Shown piece by piece: positions 26,101 to 36,960 of a stretch of 64,000 nt of DNA (the first letter of the stretch is position 1; the number at the start of each line of letters is the position of its first letter). Under the pieces are notes generated by a model, which worked only from the letters and a program-made list of their open reading frames with translations, was not told the DNA's origin and ran no database searches. The DNA comes from Ooceraea biroi (taxonomy: Eukaryota; Arthropoda; Insecta; Hymenoptera; Formicidae). Position numbers and translations under genes: made by a program. The DNA is taken from positions 3,188,464 through 3,252,463 of the forward strand of contig NC_039511.1 of NCBI RefSeq assembly GCF_003672135.1, read 5' to 3'.

Positions 26101-26839
26101 TTCGATAAAATAAAAGACTACGCATTAATTCACCTATTCATACACTTGCTAAAACTAATTGTCAGTTCCTCGCAAACACACATCTCGTATAACAGATCAG
26201 AATCACCGAGGAAAGTGCTGTTCGCATCGAGTGCAGGAATCGGACAAGTGGTTAAGGGAATGAAGAAACCGCAGTAACAACCCTCACGGTCGTAAAAGGA
26301 GCCACGTACGTATGGTGGAAACGTAAGGAAGGAGCGTAAATTACCGTAGAACCCGGTCCGATCGCATTCGCGGCCGAATCCCATTTGGTATGCAATGCGG
26401 GAAGAACGCGCGGCTCATCCTTCAGAAGGCAATGCGGAAACCGGAGGTGGAAACGGTGATTTACATCGTGAAAACGCCGCGGATCGCTCCGACTTACCGG
26501 ATTTAACTGAGTAAGGTTGGAAACTGGGCTGGATGCTCCGACCTACCTAAGCTAAGAAAGCCGATCGTCCCATCGATCCGCCTTGCACTCAGCGCGGAAG
26601 AGAAATATGTTCATGAATGGGATTCGTTTTTGATGGAAAGCCATGAACGCGAACGTGTTACTTGATCGTTGCATATTTTCGAGAATAAATAATCGAGAAT
26701 AAATGCTCGATAAATTAATGCATCGATATGCGTGCACTCAATGCAGAGTGCATGGACACTGCGGAGGTAAAAACAAGGTACGGATATCGACAATAGAGAT
26801 TTATAATATTATATTACGGATAATTTCTGCGTGCTCGTG
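20185..26839. other. No gene recognised
   Basis: The stretch contains a TG/CA-alternating region (about 20766-20832), a GGC trinucleotide run (21179-21196) and a GC-rich patch (20850-22600) with antisense ORFs up to 130 codons that lack domains. From 22700 to 26100 it is AT-rich and featureless. It may be intergenic or a large intron. Confidence 0.5.
21179..21197. repeat. (GGC)n microsatellite
   Basis: Six tandem GGC triplets lie within a GC-rich patch; no coding context is supported. Confidence 0.8.
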
Positions 26840-27567
26840 TTAAGGAGGGAGCCTGCTTTAGAACGTTGAAAATAAGGTATAATTTTACGAATTTTTTTGG
26901 AGAAACTATACAGCGGATCATTATAAAACTTTGATGCATTTATTAGTACATGTTTAAAGATAAAAAAAATTATTTTTTTATTTGAATATATCGCCTGTAG
27001 AGGTCGTCCTGGAGGCATCTTAGTGCAGCCGGCATTGCAAATTGGTGAGCGTTCTCCTGCCTCCAAATTTCATCCAAACTGAAAAATTGAAATATTTTCT
27101 CGTTATTTATGAATTCCCATCGTCGATGAACCTTTAATATTCATAAAAACATTAAGTTAAACAATTACTTTTGCATGAAAAAGTTCAACAACTTTGCCTA
27201 AAAATCGTACTTTTGTGTTCTAAGCTCCACCATTTTGGCACTTTTCAACTTTTTTCTTCTCTCTTTGGTTCATCGACGATGGGAATTCATAAATAACGAG
27301 AAGATATTTCAATTTTTCAGTTTAGACGAAATTTGGAGGCAGGAGAATGCTCACCAATTTGCAATGCCGGCGACGCGGCTGCACTAAGATTTCTCCAGGA
27401 CGACCTCTACAAGCGATATATTCAAATCAAAAAATAATTTTTTTTATCTTTAAACATGTACTAATAAATGCATCAAAGTTTTATAATGATCCGCTGTATA
27501 GTTTCTCCAAAAACAATTCGTAAAATATACCTTATTTTCAGCGTTCTAAAGCAGGCTCCCCCCTTAA
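26840..27567 (-). mobile_element. TTAA-flanked foldback MITE, copy 2 (inverted relative to copy 1)
   Basis: The element proper (26844-27563) lies between TTAA at 26840-26843 and at 27564-27567. The arms are 26844-27132 and 27267-27563, with a 134-bp loop that is the reverse complement of the loop of the copy at 14816-15541. The arm carrying the extra CGCGTCGCCG-type segment is here on the right, at about 27369. The arm-specific differences therefore match copy 1 once orientation is reversed, and both copies descend from a source element whose two arms had already diverged. There are no ORFs of note. Confidence 0.92.
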
Positions 27568-30314
27568 TTTCATCAATCGCCGGCGGAATTGTACCTGATA
27601 TCTATGACATTCCGCGCGCTAAATTACTAAACAAATAAATGATTTCACCTCCATATATACCTCTGTGATATTAATCTCCCGATGTCTTCGTGAAAACGCA
27701 AATAAATGTCTACGTGCGATTTAGTGCGCCGCGGGCGCATTTTACGTGGGCGGCGTGACGCGTATCCAAGGAATAATAGACCACGCGAGGGATGTAGAAT
27801 CCGCGAAAGGGCGCTTTTTGGGAAACCTTCATGGTATCGCGATATCGACCGGCGATTTAAATTCCGACTCTCGCATTTCGCTCCGGACAAGATCAAAGTC
27901 TCGATCAAAGCAAGCTCTGAAGAGAGACTAATCAGCGGATAGGAGCGTGATTGCGTTTCAGCGGCCTTTTCTGAATTAAACTGCGATTGAATCTACATAA
28001 TCCTCGTAGCTCTCGTTCCTGCGAAACGCGTGTCTGATCGGCACCCACGCGTGCGCGCGACCGCGAGCAATTCGCCGATCGGCTGCCGGTCATTGTGTTG
28101 CTTCGCTCGCAAATAGCCGGTTGAACCACTGATACTGAACAACGGGAAAAAGTAAAGAAATAACGGAAAACGCGGGAAGGTATGCCGTCCTTTCAATCGT
28201 CTCAAAGTTAGCCTTTGAAACGCCGTCGCTTCTTCCTGCTGTGGACTATCTCCAATAAAGGAGATTGCTTCCGTGCAAAGTGTACCGAAGTTTAGCTAGT
28301 CATTAATTCCAATGCGCACTGTTCGATTTTCACTGCATTCAAAAATGCATGTACATTGAATTAAACATCAAAGGAGCGAAACGTAATTATGCCGCTTTTT
28401 GTTTCATTGACAACTTCTCTTCGCTGCAAGCGAATTGAATTATTTTTGTATAAATGAATTACATATTTTTTAATTAAGATAATGATTCTACTGGACTTCT
28501 TTAGATGACTGACTGAATTTTTGTAAATTCCGCGACGCATTTCTACGAGCTACGTTTCATTTAAAAACATTTAACATTTAGGAATAAAATCTAAAAAACT
28601 TATAGGATAATAAAGAAAATTGGTTTTGAAAGCAGAAGGATAAGACAAACAGGAAATGCACAAACGTGGCTATGTTATCAGTGGAATCCACGCTTCCGAC
28701 CTTTCACAGATTTTATGGAAGAGCTACCTGGTGAAACCACCGCGAGGCTTTTTTTCAATGTACTTAAATTTTATACCATGTTACATTGCGCTTCATAAAA
28801 CGCGCGCGCGCGCGCGCTTGAAATCAAGCCGATAGGTCGATACGCTCTCGCCTTGCGTTTCGGATCGATGAATTGCCCCGCACTCGTCAGATAATGCGTG
28901 GAATCCATCCATCGAATCCAGGTCGCAGTTCGCCGACCCACCTACACCCTGCCCGATGACGTAAGACTCGATGACGTACGCGGAGCATCCTCGAGGAACC
29001 AAAGCTAATCGGTTATTAACCCCTTAATCTACTGCGTGCCGGGGTGAATTTGCAAAAGTATGCCCCGAGGATCAACTCAAGCTTTCACTAATTCTACTCT
29101 ACATAAAAAAATGTCTTAACTATGCACGTGGGATTATAAATTATTCCTGTAAATGCATAATACTCGTTCATCCCTCGATCACCTGAAAGATTCTTAAAAA
29201 GTATTGAAGAACAGAGTGAACAAATTCAACAGACGAAAGGGGATCCGGTTGTGGGGTGGAAAACGGACCTCCGACACGAGAAGAGCAGCATTAAGGTAGA
29301 CACGGCGAAAAGTACGTCCTTATCGCAAGGGCCGGCGATGCACATTACAGACGGTCCTTTGATCTAGTCTGAGATTTACACATGGACCTGCCGTGTGAAA
29401 CGTGGGACCCATACGTGTGGCCCTTTTGTCGGCGCACGCCTGCGTGCATCTCTACGTGCACATGTACGCGTACTCGTGTCGACCACCCCCGCATGCCACG
29501 AAGCTCGCGTATCGCTCTGCGGTACGCGGACGCAGAGCACGTTCGTTGAACTTTGACCCGGAAACGACGGCGCGGCCGCTTTGTGCTTGGCCTTCGACAA
29601 CAGGTCGACAACAGGAGTACGTACATATGGCACGCCATCGACGAGCAAACGAGAGCGGTAACGCGGATGCTGCTTCTCGAACGTTTGAAAAGAGCGACAA
29701 CGCCCGTCGTCATCCCTCGAACGCCACACTTTGGCAATTTCAATTATCTCTCGCCGCTTTTTCCGACGGATCTGTACCGGGAGACGTGCGGAACAGTTCG
29801 TCGAAGCTCAAAGCTGATTTGAATAAATGGAAGTTACGGGCGGACCCAAAAATCTTCTTGTACAACTTCTCACAAGTGTCAAAGTTATCTCAGAATTATT
29901 AAGTCAGAATTATTGTATTTATTCTGCTGCGGCCTAGTTACATCTGCTTTTAAGCTAATTAATTCAGGCATGCTCAATTTCTCTCCTCCGTCTGTATCAT
30001 CAATGGAAATAGAATCTAGAAACAGATAGCGAAACGCTATCAGTTCGAGGTCGGTTAAACGCGCACGTTAATTCTAGATCGATTATCGGGCAGTCGACGC
30101 ATGTACGTGCGATGTAGCGGCGATTGTGTAACTAACGGCGGCATCACACGCATGAGAGAAGGAGAATACTCTTTGCCGACTACAATTCCCGAGATGTATC
30201 ATGCGTTCCGCGGCGGTATTCCTGCGACTCTCTATTGCGAGTTGCAAGAGCTTACGCGTAATTTGTCTGGCTGTGCTATATTATGTTGTTCAACTATATC
30301 AGCGTTTCTCATTT
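27568..30314. other. No gene recognised; one (CG)n tract
   Basis: The stretch has mixed composition, with a GC-rich patch at 29390-29720 in which several ORFs overlap on both strands (166 codons plus at 29402, 132 codons minus at 29345). None has a recognisable motif. A perfect CG-alternating run lies at 28801-28817. Confidence 0.5.
28801..28817. repeat. (CG)8 tract
   Basis: Seventeen bases of strictly alternating C and G. Long CG runs are rare in methylated genomes and have high Z-DNA potential. Confidence 0.9.
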
Positions 30315-30402
30315 CGCGTGTTAGCAGGAGCTAATAATAAATATATTATTAGCTCCTGCTAACACGCGCATATGCATGTTGCAAATATGCAACATGCATA
30401 TG
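30315..30402. repeat. Two adjacent perfect hairpins (24-bp and 15-bp stems)
   Basis: Hairpin 1 has arms at 30315-30338 and 30345-30368, a perfect 24-bp stem beginning CGCGTGTTAGCAGGAG with a 6-nt loop AAATAT. Hairpin 2 starts on the next base, with arms at 30369-30383 and 30388-30402, a perfect 15-bp stem CATATGCATGTTGCA and a 4-nt loop AATA. Together they would form a double cruciform in DNA or two stem-loops in RNA. They lie about 100 bp outside the element that starts at 30508. No flanking duplication was recognised. Confidence 0.95.
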
Positions 30403-30540
30403 TAGACAATCGCAGATAGTGCGTAAGTTATTTACGGAAACGCGTAGATATTCTAGTTTTATAATGTCTTAGAACATTACAAATCTTCCAATAATTAAAT
30501 TTATTTTGGTAATTATGTACTTTAACGGACCCAGCTCCGA

Positions 30541-30598
30541 TGACCTTGAACTTGACCTTGACATATGTTGTCAAGGTCACCCTCCTGAGTGACCTTGA
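30541..30598 (-). promoter_or_regulatory. Cluster of four TCAAGGTCA nuclear-receptor-type half-sites in left terminal repeat
   Basis: Perfect TGACCTTGA or TCAAGGTCA nonamers lie at 30541-30549, 30553-30561, 30571-30579 and 30590-30598. The extended half-site TCAAGGTCA is the established monomer site of FTZ-F1/SF-1 and ERR-type nuclear receptors. Whether it is bound here, or instead serves as a transposase-binding repeat, is unknown. Confidence 0.55.
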
Positions 30599-30856
30599 AG
30601 AAGTTTTAGCCGTCGCTCGTTGTTTGTTAAAAAGTTATTAACAAAAATGTTTAATGAATAAAGCATAATTTTACGATACCATATAGGTCACGCCGGAATC
30701 CGTGGCGTGTACCAGGTGATCAAAATCTGCACGGTGAAATCTGTTACACTGGCCCCGGCGGGGGGGAGGGGCTTTGCCCCTCCCCCCCGCCCTCCCTCCC
30801 GCGAAGCGGGCTGAAAACGAGCGTATGTGTCCGGGGCTCCAGTTTCGGAAAATATA

Positions 30857-30885
30857 ACCTAACCAGGTTAGGTTAGGTTAGGTTA
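30857..30885 (+). repeat. Short interstitial TTAGG array inside the element
   Basis: After CCTAACCAGG the sequence turns into three to four TTAGG units ending TTAAGTTAAAG. It is the shorter counterpart of the six-unit array at 19696-19727 and keeps the same turn-around palindrome. Confidence 0.88.
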
Positions 30886-31289
30886 AGTTAAAGCAGAGAA
30901 TACTTTGTATTTAACTGTTTGTGCTTTTGGTTAAAGTGAAGACTACTTTGTACTTATATTAAAAGAAACTATTCTATGTATTAACAATTCACTGCTTTAA
31001 ATGACTTTCCTTTCTTCGTTCATATATATATTCGTCGTTTATATCTTTCAATATTCAATATTCTTTCAAAATAACTACTATATTTTCGAAATTTCTTTTG
31101 TTAATAACTTTTTCATAAACAACGATCGACGACTAAAACCTAGTGCGGGTTATTCGGGAAGGTAACCTTTGTAATATATGTCAGTATCATGTTCTTGCTT
31201 CACGTGCACAGCTAAAAATTCGTGCGAAATCATTAAACTTTCTTTGTTTATAACTTTTTAACAAACAACGAGCGACGGCTAAAACTTCT

Positions 31290-31341
31290 TCAAGGTCACT
31301 CAGGAGGGTGACCTTGGCAACATATGTCAAGGTCAAGGTCA
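31290..31341 (+). promoter_or_regulatory. Cluster of TCAAGGTCA half-sites in right terminal repeat
   Basis: Perfect nonamers lie at 31290-31298, 31327-31335 and, overlapping the latter, 31333-31341. A one-mismatch TGACCTTGG lies at 31309-31317. They mirror the left-end cluster. Copy 1 of the element retains only degenerate versions. Confidence 0.55.
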
Positions 31342-31382
31342 TCGGGGCTGGGTCTGTTAAAGTACATAATTACCTTTATTTT

Positions 31383-32979
31383 TTAGAGAGAAACTGTAGC
31401 AATCGTTTTTGTCAGTTTCAATAATCGTGATTTTCACGAACAGAACCGAAAAAATACAATCAATATACTCAGTACATTCTCCTGTCTTCGCGACATTCAT
31501 TAGCCAGAAGTACCCGAACACCCATTTCTATAGCTCGTCTTTATTTTACGTCGCATCAACTGTATCCACTTTCCAAGATACAGTTTCAATCTCCTTAGTA
31601 AAGTACTTTTTGCCAGTATTCTCGAGGATAACGTACTCTGAAAGCATCTTTCTGCGAGCTCTCGAAGTCTCTTTCACCAAGTATAAAGTATCGTTTCCGG
31701 GCAGACGCACGAAACAACCGGTCCCTTCCGGTTCCGCTACGCGAGTACGATAACTGTAGCCGGCTGTCTTCAAAATGGCCATTTATTCCATTACCGGGCG
31801 GAAGATATGAGAAGCTTGTGACAAATTCGATGAATGACGGGACAAATCCGAACAACGGCAGAAAGAGCATTATTAATGATAGGTACTCGATACTCTTTAT
31901 CCGACACACTGTAATTTTTAAATGCACCAAGTTTTTCGATACTCCACGTTACATTATTCTACACGACAATCACGTATTACTTGAAAACTGCATTCGTGTT
32001 CAAAACTTCGATAAATCAAATAAATTTTAAAAACTTTTGGACCGTACAATGACGACACGTGTCATTAAGCTCGTATATTTATGTGGCAGCCATGTGACAG
32101 ATTTGTTGCAAAATTTTAATAAAGAAATTCTGTGCGCGACTATTTTAGAGGCAGCGGTAAAAAAGGGGCGCGATACTCCATTTGCAGACCCTTAGATCTT
32201 GAAAGCATTGATTGTGAAATTAGGTCACACCACTGAGTCATGTATAATCCGCGGCACACATGAAAACGTAGCGGGGGCAAGGGAGAGATAACGAACAGGA
32301 GCGTGCAAATGTATTATTAAACGGATTGGAATTAATAAAGTCGTGCTATTAAAATAGCACGATAATCAAAAGCCAATAATCCGATATTATTCTTAATCAA
32401 GTTTTGTTTCTGCATTCGACCGAATTGGTGTATAATCTGGACCTATTTCGAGGAGATTACGCAACGAGATAAAGAATGAATAATGTCGCGTCATCGGCGT
32501 CGCGCGGCATTTCAGGTATCGCGCCAAAGTGCTTGCTTCATCTGAAAAACGCAAAACGGCGCTTATATGACGCCGAGATAATGAAATTTTATGTCAGTAC
32601 ATGCCAGTTTAGATAAAACTATTGCGCGCAAGTGTCCGGCCTTCTTGTTTATGACGCTGGTCACGCACGTCGTTGACGCCGGCACGTTTAATTAGTAATT
32701 AGCGCAAGAGTGAAAATGGGCGAAAATACTTTTAAACTTTTTCTTAAGGGATATTTCATGCATACCGTATTTCTCTAGTGATGACTTCAAGTGCTTATCC
32801 AGTCCTCGCTCTATCATCGAATTTTCACATGCAAATGTCGCACGTGTACGCGTGTCTGATTTACTTAATTTCTCCCAAAACTGTATAAAAAATATTAACA
32901 CATTGTTGACGGTATACTGCGAAACGAATCGAGCCTCAGTTCCCGCAAATTTCGATATATATGTGAAATACCGTAAATA
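31383..32979. other. No gene recognised; one small hairpin
   Basis: Frames up to 114 codons on the plus strand (31409-31753) overlap antisense frames and show no family signature. A perfect 10-bp stem (TCGTGCTATT, 2-nt loop) lies at 32341-32362. Confidence 0.5.
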
Positions 32980-33110
32980 AAAAACGCCGATTCGCGTCTC
33001 CCGTCTTCAATGTTTGGCAAATGAAAAACGCCGATTCACGTCTCCCGTCGACAATGTGTTAAGAATATTTAAAAATAATAATTATATATTAAGAATATTT
33101 AAAAATAATT
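32980..33110. repeat. Two short direct-repeat pairs (44-bp and 30-bp periods)
   Basis: AAAAACGCCGATTC followed by CGTCTCCCGTC occurs at 32980 and again at 33024, with a few differences. TTAAGAATATTTAAAAATAA occurs at 33059 and 33089. A reverse-complement match to the end of the first pair (AACACATTGTTGACGG) lies at about 32898-32913. This looks like the debris of a small interspersed repeat. Confidence 0.75.
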
Positions 33111-33566
33111 TCCAACAATATTATACAATATTACATGAAAAAGTTATCGTTATTATCGTCGATCGGAATTCTACGTGCACGAGCGAGCGTGCTACGCGAG
33201 AGGGCAATTTAAATTATAATACCCAAATCGATAACCGCACTATATGCAACGCACGCTAATCCGCGCGCGTAAACGCGAAACCGGAGAACGCGCGTCGCGA
33301 TGCGCGACACGTGACAATCTCGCGCCACGAGATCGAGGGTCTTCTCCATCCCGTGATGAACGAGCGATTTGTCGCAATAACGTAGGTGTCGCGTTCACGA
33401 TTTCATGACGGAACGAAGTATCGCGACACGCAAGGTCGTCTATTAGTGGATCGACTGGATGGCACCGATCGTCGTTTTACGAGCTGCCCGTTAGGCCAAG
33501 TGGAGCTGTTCGGAGCCATCGGCTGGATCATCCGGCCGTTCTCGGGGTTGACACTTCAGCCACGAG
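33111..33566. other. CpG-rich DNA, possible upstream region
   Basis: GC content rises from 33250 and CpG is frequent. A 102-codon plus-strand frame begins at 33386 but has no recognisable content. Confidence 0.4.
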
Positions 33567-33674
33567 ATGAAGTACCTTCAGGCTCCACCAAGCCGGCTCA
33601 TTGTCGCCGCGCTCCTCCCTTCGGCCGTTCGGAAAGCTCCCCACTTGGACATCGATCGAACCTTCCTGATGAAG
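33567..33674 (+). CDS. Speculative first coding exon, unidentified protein
   Basis: ATG at 33567 opens a 36-codon stretch, MKYLQAPPSRLIVAALLPSA followed by VRKAPHLDIDRTFLMK, ending exactly at GAAG before a GTACCT donor-like site at 33675. The frame also continues past the site to 33830. The segment LIVAALLPSAV is weakly hydrophobic and could be a poor signal peptide. A 70-codon minus-strand frame covers the same bases. I do not recognise the protein, and the call rests only on the start context, the possible donor and the CpG-rich setting. Confidence 0.18.
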
Positions 33675-33830
33675 GTACCTTTTGCCGAGCCTAAACCGTC
33701 GATTAACTACTTTCCCGATGGTTTGGTCCGATCGTATCAATTACGGTTAGTTATTTCGATCGTCGATTCAGTGACGCATCGCCTAGCGTCTACTAATGAG
33801 ACTCTTGTTCCGACATTCAATATTTCTTGA

Positions 33831-36800
33831 GTAAATTTATCATTTTTTTTTTGTTTTTTTTTTCATATAATGTATACTGTACTTCGAAGCAATATCTACA
33901 TGATGACAAATGAATATAAATAAGCGAGTATTCGTCGAGAATTACAACAGCGGAGTGAATCGGTATGAAAAGCAAATTAAACTGACACTGACTGCGGGAA
34001 ATCATTGCCCGACACAGGTCGCGGTGGTTTTTCCAACGTTCGCTTTGCATGCATGAGCGTGAGATGAAAATCGCGGCGCGGATCGCGAGAGATCTCTCGC
34101 GATCTGCGCTGCAAGAACGGTGGGCAAGGGGAGTAGGACCAGAGGGTGGAAGGTGGTCCACGACGAGCCGCGACTGCATCCGCAGCCGGGCAGCATCGGT
34201 GAAATTGGGTTACCAGAGCGTTTTCGGTTGACGGGGATGCACACCTTTTCGTCGGCGCATAAAACACCACTGCAGCATCAAACATTACACTCCTCCTGCG
34301 ATTGGTCGAGAGGTCACTGACTCCGAGACGCGGATTTACTGGCTCGTCCTCGTCGTCGTCGTCGTCGTCGCGCGCTTCCCGGCGACACAAGCTTTCCTCG
34401 TCCGCGCTGCAGATTGATGCATCTTTACACGAACTCGCGGATCGACATCGCGATGTTTGATCGGTGACACTCGATTTGAATGAGGTAACTCCGAGTTTGA
34501 ATTTCGTCAACGCGCTCGTCAACCATGTAATTCGCTTGAGCGATCACGAATGGATTTGCATGCGCACGAAGAACGTCAATGTATCGAACTTTCGACTACC
34601 AATATAATGCAGTGGAAAAAGATCATTGGATGAACAGCATCGTAGCAGTCTAATTATTATGAATCAGTAATTGTAATTGAAATAATAGGTATTATTCGCA
34701 CTGGGTAATACAGATGATTTCTAAAAAGAGATTCACACTTGATACTAGAGAAATAAAATTTCCTGACATTCTAAAGAAATTAATATAATCTATTTACTTA
34801 TTAATTATTATATACTATTTAATTATTATATTATTGTTTAACCCTAAAGACAAGAGTTGTCTCGCCCGATGCTTTGCAGATATTCCATGTGTACTCGATA
34901 TTCCAGCACGTGCTCGGGCGACGTCTGTGCAACGTAAACAGGGGCTTATCAACGGGGTGCAGCGTTGGTGACCAAACCGCGATAAGGTACACGGATATCT
35001 GCCACGATACCTCGTATAAAGGATGGACTATTACGGACGTGACAGTAAAGGAGGGTCGTGACACTGTAAAACGACTCTCGGTCTGACGTAACTCGAAGCT
35101 ATAATAATGTTAACTCACTGATCAAATACTGCTCGGAGGAAAAATCCGAAGGCAACAATGGATTTATGACCTAACTTTCTGCGTACATATTCTTGTATAT
35201 CCCTCTATACCCTTTTATACCGCGTAAATAATTTTTCTAAAAACGGAGTTCCATGTTATCATCGTACATAAAGATACGCGGTTACCATCCGCGGTAGAAG
35301 TTAAAGGAGAGTCACACAATTCAAACCTATACACATCTCTCGCCTACGTCTCTTGAAAATGATCAAACGAAACTTTAATCGCGCAGTTTCAGTCACTCGG
35401 TGTACAAAATCGTTAATGGCGGGAAGAAAGCGAGAAAAGCGAGGAAAGTGAGGAATTCTCTGAACGCATCCGGGCGGGGTATCCAGTGACCTCAGCTGCT
35501 ACATCGGGTCGCCGGGTCACGCGGATACCCGGGTCGACGCATGGCACTCTCGGTCAAGGCACTCTCCTCCTGGTCAAGGAAGATACCTCACGACAATGTT
35601 CCGGTCCACGTCCAGACTCATCAACGACCGATACTAGCGGAACCAATGATCGCTGGTGTCATGTCGTCAAGCGGAATCGAGAGGGAGATGTCGCGTGACC
35701 CACTTCGAGCCGCCGGTCGAACGGCACACTGTGTGCCCTTTTGCACCCTTTTTTACCGCATATCGTGGAGAAACGAAATCGCCTCGTTTTTAAGATTCGG
35801 TCACGCAGACAGAATGGAAAGGTCAAAGGGTCCTGTGGCAGATTCACGTTGTACGTACGTGATTCGATATAGGGCAAGAACGCGCGGAACAGCTCGACCA
35901 GAAATCCAACTTCGAGTATCACCTCCGGGCTTACTGGTCGCGAACCGCGAAACGGCGGTTCTGCTTTTCCCAAGAGAACGGCGAGTACCAGCGAGCACCA
36001 GTGATCATCAGCGAGAAGACGGAGTACGCGATATACTGGTTAGTTCTTGGAGTACACCACGAGTGCACGTTCCAGCATGACGCGAGTCTGACTGTGTGTC
36101 AGCAGAGCCTCTCGACGCGCCAACATCTCATCGACACACGAGCAAACGTTTCCTCGCGATGACGTGGTGACGATAACGATGACGACGAGGACGAGAACGA
36201 GAGCGATGACGGAGGACGTATTCGCGATCACGCTCGATCCTCGACTACGCGATGGAGTCGGATCGGAGAACACAGCTCTACGTCGCCGAGCGCGAATGGA
36301 CGCGCATCAGTAGGTCGAAGTGAGGTTACGCGGCGCGTTGAGGTCGGCTGGTGACTGACTCTCTCCGGGCGTCGCGACGCCGACGCCACCTTTGCGCGCT
36401 GGCTTCCCCCCAACGGGTGAGCTCAACCCCCTCGTCGGGCCGACGGCTCTCCACCCCATGCTGGCCCTCTCCTCCTCCTTCTCCTCCTCTTGCAGCTGCA
36501 ACCACCGTGGATTATGCCAACCTACCACCGGATCCGTCTCACCTATCCATGACGATGCACCTGGCGCGCGGAACAACCTCGAAGGTGGCTGACCGACGAG
36601 CTTCGAGTTCGATACTTCGAGAATCGCCCCTTCACGAGTACCCGTGACAATTTCTGACTGCTGCGACACGATCGCATCACTCATCACTCCCGCGATCGTT
36701 TTCGAACTTCTTAATTTATTCCTGAATTCGTTCTTAAATTCATTTCTAAATTGATTCTCGAATTGCGTACGGAAGAATAAGACAGTAACATGTAAGGAAC

Positions 36801-36960
36801 CAGGAGTGTATTTTTTTCAGAGGAGAAAGACCGAAGATTAGACCGAGATCGTGGATACTCTCCAGAGGGGAATTAAACGGATTTTTGTTCACTTGAATGT
36901 CGAAGTTTTTATTCATCAAAGCGGACTTACCGTGAGCGCAGCGCGTTTCGCGTTTATCGT
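33831..36960. other. GC-rich region, possible promoter(s), no recognised gene
   Basis: Two CpG-rich blocks (34000-34520 and 35480-36650) hold the longest ORFs here: 181 codons minus at 33977-34522 with an acidic DDDDDDEDE run from a CGT repeat at 34345-34370, and 179 codons plus at 35541-36080. Neither matches a family I know. CAACGG before GTGAGC at 36417 is a good donor consensus and could end a non-coding first exon on the plus strand. Confidence 0.35.
34345..34370. repeat. (CGT)n trinucleotide microsatellite
   Basis: About eight CGT/CGA-type triplets; on the minus strand it encodes the acidic run noted in the surrounding frame. Confidence 0.85.

Larger units (their letters stand above)
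30508..31374. mobile_element. 8-bp-TSD inverted-repeat element, copy 2 (inverted relative to copy 1)
   Basis: A perfect 8-bp flanking duplication, TTTATTTT, is present at 30500-30507 and 31375-31382. The termini begin GGTAATTATGTACTTTAACG and pair with the right end over roughly 130 bp. Compared with 19220-20176 the element is reverse-complemented overall: the TTAGG array (on the plus strand here), the CTTTAAATGACTTTCC segment and the internal subterminal duplicate (about 31090-31190) occur in reversed order. Only one GC-rich arm (about 30752-30860) is present, where copy 1 has two. The terminal sequences of the two copies differ outside the shared GTCGxTCGTTGT and GTTATTAACAAA blocks, so these are subfamilies. 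There is no transposase. Confidence 0.9.

Noticed and set aside
33977..34522. 181-codon minus-strand ORF with an acidic run
   Set aside because: The acidic run comes from a CGT microsatellite, other frames are open over the same bases, and no family was recognised. A GCCA/GTAAAT donor inside it is not enough.
35541..36080. 179-codon plus-strand ORF
   Set aside because: No recognisable motif, overlaps antisense frames, and CpG-rich composition explains the length.
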